This document shows positions 8,164 through 10,172 of a stretch of 10,172 nucleotides of DNA, in pieces. Within the stretch, counting starts at the first letter, position 1. Every line of letters starts with the position of its first letter. The notes below the pieces were generated by a model, which was not told the DNA's origin, made no database searches, and worked only from the letters and a program-made list of their open reading frames with translations. The position numbers were made by a program, and so were the translations under genes. Origin of the DNA: an uncultured Lachnospiraceae bacterium. GTDB lineage: Bacteria > Bacillota > Clostridia > Lachnospirales > Lachnospiraceae. The stretch covers positions 1 through 10,172 of the forward strand of contig CANSYV010000029.1 of NCBI GenBank assembly GCA_947651335.1. Direction: 5' to 3'.

Positions 8164-8963
8164 TTAGGGACATTACACTGGGACAGTATTATCCGGCTGA
8201 TTCGGTGCTTCACAGGCTGGACCCCCGGACAAAATTTGTGGGAACCCTGCTGTTTGTGATCTCCTTGTTTATTTTCCACACATTTCCCGGGTACGGCGCG
8301 GCCACGGTATTTCTGGCGGGAATGATTGGCTTGTCTAAAGTGCCTGTGTCCTTTATGTTCCGGGGGCTAAAAGCGATTTTTGTGATTTTGCTGCTTACTG
8401 TTGTGTTCAATATGCTGCTCACCCCAGGACAGGTCATCTGGCAGCTGGGATTTCTGAAAATCACCTGGGAGGGGCTTATGCAGGCAGGGCGCATGGCTAT
8501 CCGGCTGGTCTATCTGGTGGTGGGATCATCTATCATGACACTGACCACCACCCCCAATCAGCTCACTGACGGGCTGGAGAATCTCATGGGCCCGCTGAAC
8601 CGTATCCATGTCCCGGTTCATGAGATTGCTATGATGATGTCCATTGCCCTGCGTTTTATTCCCATATTAATGGAAGAAACAGATAAGATTATGAAGGCGC
8701 AGATGGCAAGAGGAGCAGACTTTGAGAGCGGGAACATCATGCAGAAGGCGAAAAACATGATTCCTTTGCTGGTGCCCCTTTTTGTCTCTGCGTTCCGGCG
8801 GGCCAATGACCTGGCCATGGCTATGGAGGCCCGGTGTTACCATGGGGGTGAGGGGCGTACACAGATGAAGCCTCTGAAATATAAAGGCAGGGATTATGCG
8901 GCTTATGGGATTTTGGCGGGGTATTTGGCGCTTGGTATTGCATTTCGGATATGGGGGATCTAG
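8160..8963 (+). CDS. ecfT: ECF transporter transmembrane component EcfT
   Basis: EcfT is the membrane scaffold that couples ATP hydrolysis by EcfA1/A2 to the substrate-binding S component. The 267-residue product starts [25 protein letters not shown], with the conserved DPR-K before the first membrane segment. Hydrophobic segments are visible at about 26-42, 45-60, 70-88, 112-130 and near the C terminus (246-263). The two cytoplasmic coupling motifs that dock into the ATPases are ARG at 183-185 (QMARGAD) and ARC at 224-226 (MEARCYHGGEGRT), the expected spacing and form. The start overlaps ecfA2 as ATGA. No S component is encoded in this window, which fits a group II ECF system where one energising module serves several S proteins. 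The transported substrate cannot be deduced here. Confidence 0.93.
   Translation: MIRDITLGQYYPADSVLHRLDPRTKFVGTLLFVISLFIFHTFPGYGAATVFLAGMIGLSKVPVSFMFRGLKAIFVILLLTVVFNMLLTPGQVIWQLGFLKITWEGLMQAGRMAIRLVYLVVGSSIMTLTTTPNQLTDGLENLMGPLNRIHVPVHEIAMMMSIALRFIPILMEETDKIMKAQMARGADFESGNIMQKAKNMIPLLVPLFVSAFRRANDLAMAMEARCYHGGEGRTQMKPLKYKGRDYAAYGILAGYLALGIAFRIWGI
8953..8958 (+). promoter_or_regulatory. Ribosome binding site deciding the truA start
   Basis: GGGGGA lies six bases ahead of the ATG at 8965, inside the final codons of ecfT. A longer frame opens at 8896, but its 23 extra residues lie wholly within ecfT coding sequence and do not resemble TruA, so the start at 8965 is preferred. Confidence 0.6.
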
Positions 8964-8964
8964 G

Positions 8965-9708
8965 ATGAAACGGATTGGGTTGACGGTTGCTTATGACGGT
9001 TCGAACTACTGCGGCTGGCAGATACAGGATAATGGAAGAACGATTCAAGGTGAGCTGAACCGATGTCTGGAAGAACTGCTGGGCCATCCGGTGCAGACTG
9101 CGGGGGCCAGCCGTACGGATGCGGGAGTTCACGCGCTGGGGAATGTGGCTGTGTTTGACACGGAGAGCAGGATACCGGCTGAAAAATTTTCTTATGCTCT
9201 GAACCAGCGTCTGCCGGAGGATATCCGGATTCAGGCTTCTCAGGAGGTGGAGCCGGACTTTCATCCCCGTTTCTGCGAGAGTGAGAAGACATATGAATAC
9301 CGGATTTTAAACAGGAGATTTCCACTGCCCACACAGAGGCTGTATTCTTATTTTTATCACTATCCCCTGGATGTGGGGCGGATGCGGGAGGCATCTTCTT
9401 ATTTTATCGGAAAGCATGATTTTGCCAGTTTCTGCGGGGCCGGGGCACAGGTGAAGACCACAGTACGGCTGGTGACAGGAATTTCTGTACAGAGGAACGA
9501 CAGTATGGTGTGTATACAGGTTTCCGGCAGAGGATTTCTCTATCATATGGTGAGGATTCTAGCCGGGACACTGTTGGAAATTGGAAACGGGATGTATCCG
9601 CCGGAACATATGAGGGAAGTTCTGGAGGCTGGTGACAGGAGTGCCGCCGGACCGACAGCACCGGCCTGCGGATTGACTTTGCTGGGGATTGAGTTCCTGG
9701 AGAATTGA
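8965..9708 (+). CDS. truA: tRNA pseudouridine(38-40) synthase TruA
   Basis: TruA converts uridines 38, 39 and 40 in the anticodon arm of many tRNAs to pseudouridine. The 247-residue product has the standard opening MKRIGLTVAYDGSNYCGWQ and the catalytic motif GASRTDAGVHA with Asp52 as the expected nucleophile. The conserved EKTYEYRI (about 110) and the C-terminal GRGFLYHMVRILAGTLLEIG stretch are also present. Length is normal for the family. The ATG lies one base after the ecfT stop, continuing the tightly packed cluster. truA following ecfT is a known Firmicute arrangement and supports joint expression. In many relatives rplM and rpsI come next; here a membrane sensor gene begins instead. Confidence 0.96.
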   Translation: MKRIGLTVAYDGSNYCGWQIQDNGRTIQGELNRCLEELLGHPVQTAGASRTDAGVHALGNVAVFDTESRIPAEKFSYALNQRLPEDIRIQASQEVEPDFHPRFCESEKTYEYRILNRRFPLPTQRLYSYFYHYPLDVGRMREASSYFIGKHDFASFCGAGAQVKTTVRLVTGISVQRNDSMVCIQVSGRGFLYHMVRILAGTLLEIGNGMYPPEHMREVLEAGDRSAAGPTAPACGLTLLGIEFLEN

Positions 9709-9711
9709 AAA

Positions 9712-10172
9712 ATGAGTAAGATGAAAAAGATGCATTTAATAAAACGGATGCGGAACAATATTATTGTGCTGGTAATGTTTATTTTCGTAGTTGTACTCTG
9801 CACAGGTATATTGCGCAGTTCTCTTATGAAAAATACCAACAAAATGGGCCTTACACTGGTGGAAAATTATTCTTCTACAGAAGAAAGCAATATACGGGCC
9901 TGTGAGTCTGTCCTGACAATCTGCGTGGATTATATTGAGGAAAGGGAGAAGGATGGTGTTTCACTGAAAGAACTCAGGGAAGGGCTGTATCCTTTTATGA
10001 ACGGACTGACTGACATGTATGGTCCGGATAATATTCAGTTCTACGGTAAAGCCATGGGCGGCACGAAGATTATGTCCAATAATCCGAAGATTGAGGCAAT
10101 GACGGATTACGACGTGACCAATATGGAATATTATCAGGGAGCAGAGGCTGGCAGTAATAAGGCAGGAACGAC
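9712..10172 (+). CDS. Membrane sensor protein with Cache-like N-terminal region (partial)
   Basis: The frame is open from ATG 9712 to the window edge, 153 residues, so the gene is cut. A short basic N terminus (KMKKMHLIKRMR) precedes one clear membrane segment at about 17-34. The following 120 residues look extracytoplasmic: a helical stretch (about 40-80), then LTDMYGPDNIQFYGKAMGG and YDVTNMEYYQGA (133-144). That last motif resembles the R-WY--A type turn of Cache-family ligand-binding domains found in Clostridia on diguanylate cyclases, histidine kinases and chemoreceptors. The output domain lies beyond the window, so enzyme type and ligand are unknown. Start choice: GGAG (9699-9702) nine bases ahead; an ATG at 9721 is an alternative without a site of its own. 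It begins three bases after truA, so read-through from the upstream cluster is likely even if a separate promoter exists. Confidence 0.7.
   Translation, partial: MSKMKKMHLIKRMRNNIIVLVMFIFVVVLCTGILRSSLMKNTNKMGLTLVENYSSTEESNIRACESVLTICVDYIEEREKDGVSLKELREGLYPFMNGLTDMYGPDNIQFYGKAMGGTKIMSNNPKIEAMTDYDVTNMEYYQGAEAGSNKAGT

Noticed and set aside
8896..8964. Upstream extension of truA with an earlier ATG
   Set aside because: The 23 extra residues lie inside ecfT and do not match TruA; the ATG at 8965 has a ribosome binding site and the canonical N terminus.
8821..9394. Two overlapping minus-strand frames of about 145 codons opposite ecfT and truA
   Set aside because: Pro/His/Ser-rich translation typical of antisense of GC-rich codons; the plus-strand genes are secure.
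9673..9711. Promoter for the sensor gene from TTGACT (9673-9678) or TTGAGT (9689-9694)
   Set aside because: Neither hexamer has a -10-like sequence at 16-18 bases downstream.
1..10172. CRISPR arrays, tRNA or rRNA genes, insertion sequences, phage genes
   Set aside because: No regularly spaced repeats, no tRNA cloverleaf or rRNA-like stretch, no transposase or integrase motif was seen on either strand.

Overview
The window reads as one long plus-strand gene cluster from a moderate-GC Firmicute of class Clostridia, most likely a Lachnospiraceae-type organism. That is an inference from gene order, protein style (trigger factor, ClpP, ClpX, LonA, EngB, paired EcfA proteins) and the Cache-type membrane sensor at the end. 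No rRNA or species-level marker is present. Every confident gene lies on the plus strand, and most neighbours abut or overlap, which suggests transcription and translation as one or a few operons.

Left edge (1-249): an AT-rich stretch (about one third G+C by direct count over 1-240) holding a 30-codon piece that looks like isoleucyl-tRNA synthetase and ends at a premature stop. About 155 bases without a convincing gene follow, leading to the trigger factor ribosome binding site. The synthetase piece is the main oddity of the window.

Protein quality-control block (250-5878): tig (ribosome-bound chaperone and prolyl isomerase), clpP (serine protease), clpX (AAA+ unfoldase for ClpP) and lon (ATP-dependent protease). 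Together they cover folding of nascent chains and removal of damaged or regulatory proteins. The only sizeable gap is the 106 bases between clpP and clpX. It holds a plausible internal promoter, a short palindrome and a nested stem-loop just ahead of the clpX start, so clpX may have separate control. No lonB gene lies between clpX and lonA, unlike B. subtilis.

Ribosome and transport block (5875-8963): engB (GTPase for 50S assembly) overlaps the end of lon. It is followed by ecfA1, ecfA2 and ecfT, the shared energising module of a group II energy-coupling-factor vitamin transporter, all with overlapping ends. No substrate-binding S component is present, so the module probably serves S components encoded elsewhere.

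Right end (8965-10172): truA (tRNA pseudouridine synthase) starts one base after ecfT. Three bases after truA begins a membrane-anchored protein with a Cache-like extracytoplasmic sensor region, cut by the window edge before its output domain. The ecfA1-ecfA2-ecfT-truA set is usually found behind the ribosomal protein operon in Firmicutes, so its position behind engB looks like a rearrangement. Nothing here amounts to a clearly new biological system. The best leads are the synthetase remnant, the clpP-clpX leader and the displaced ECF-truA module.
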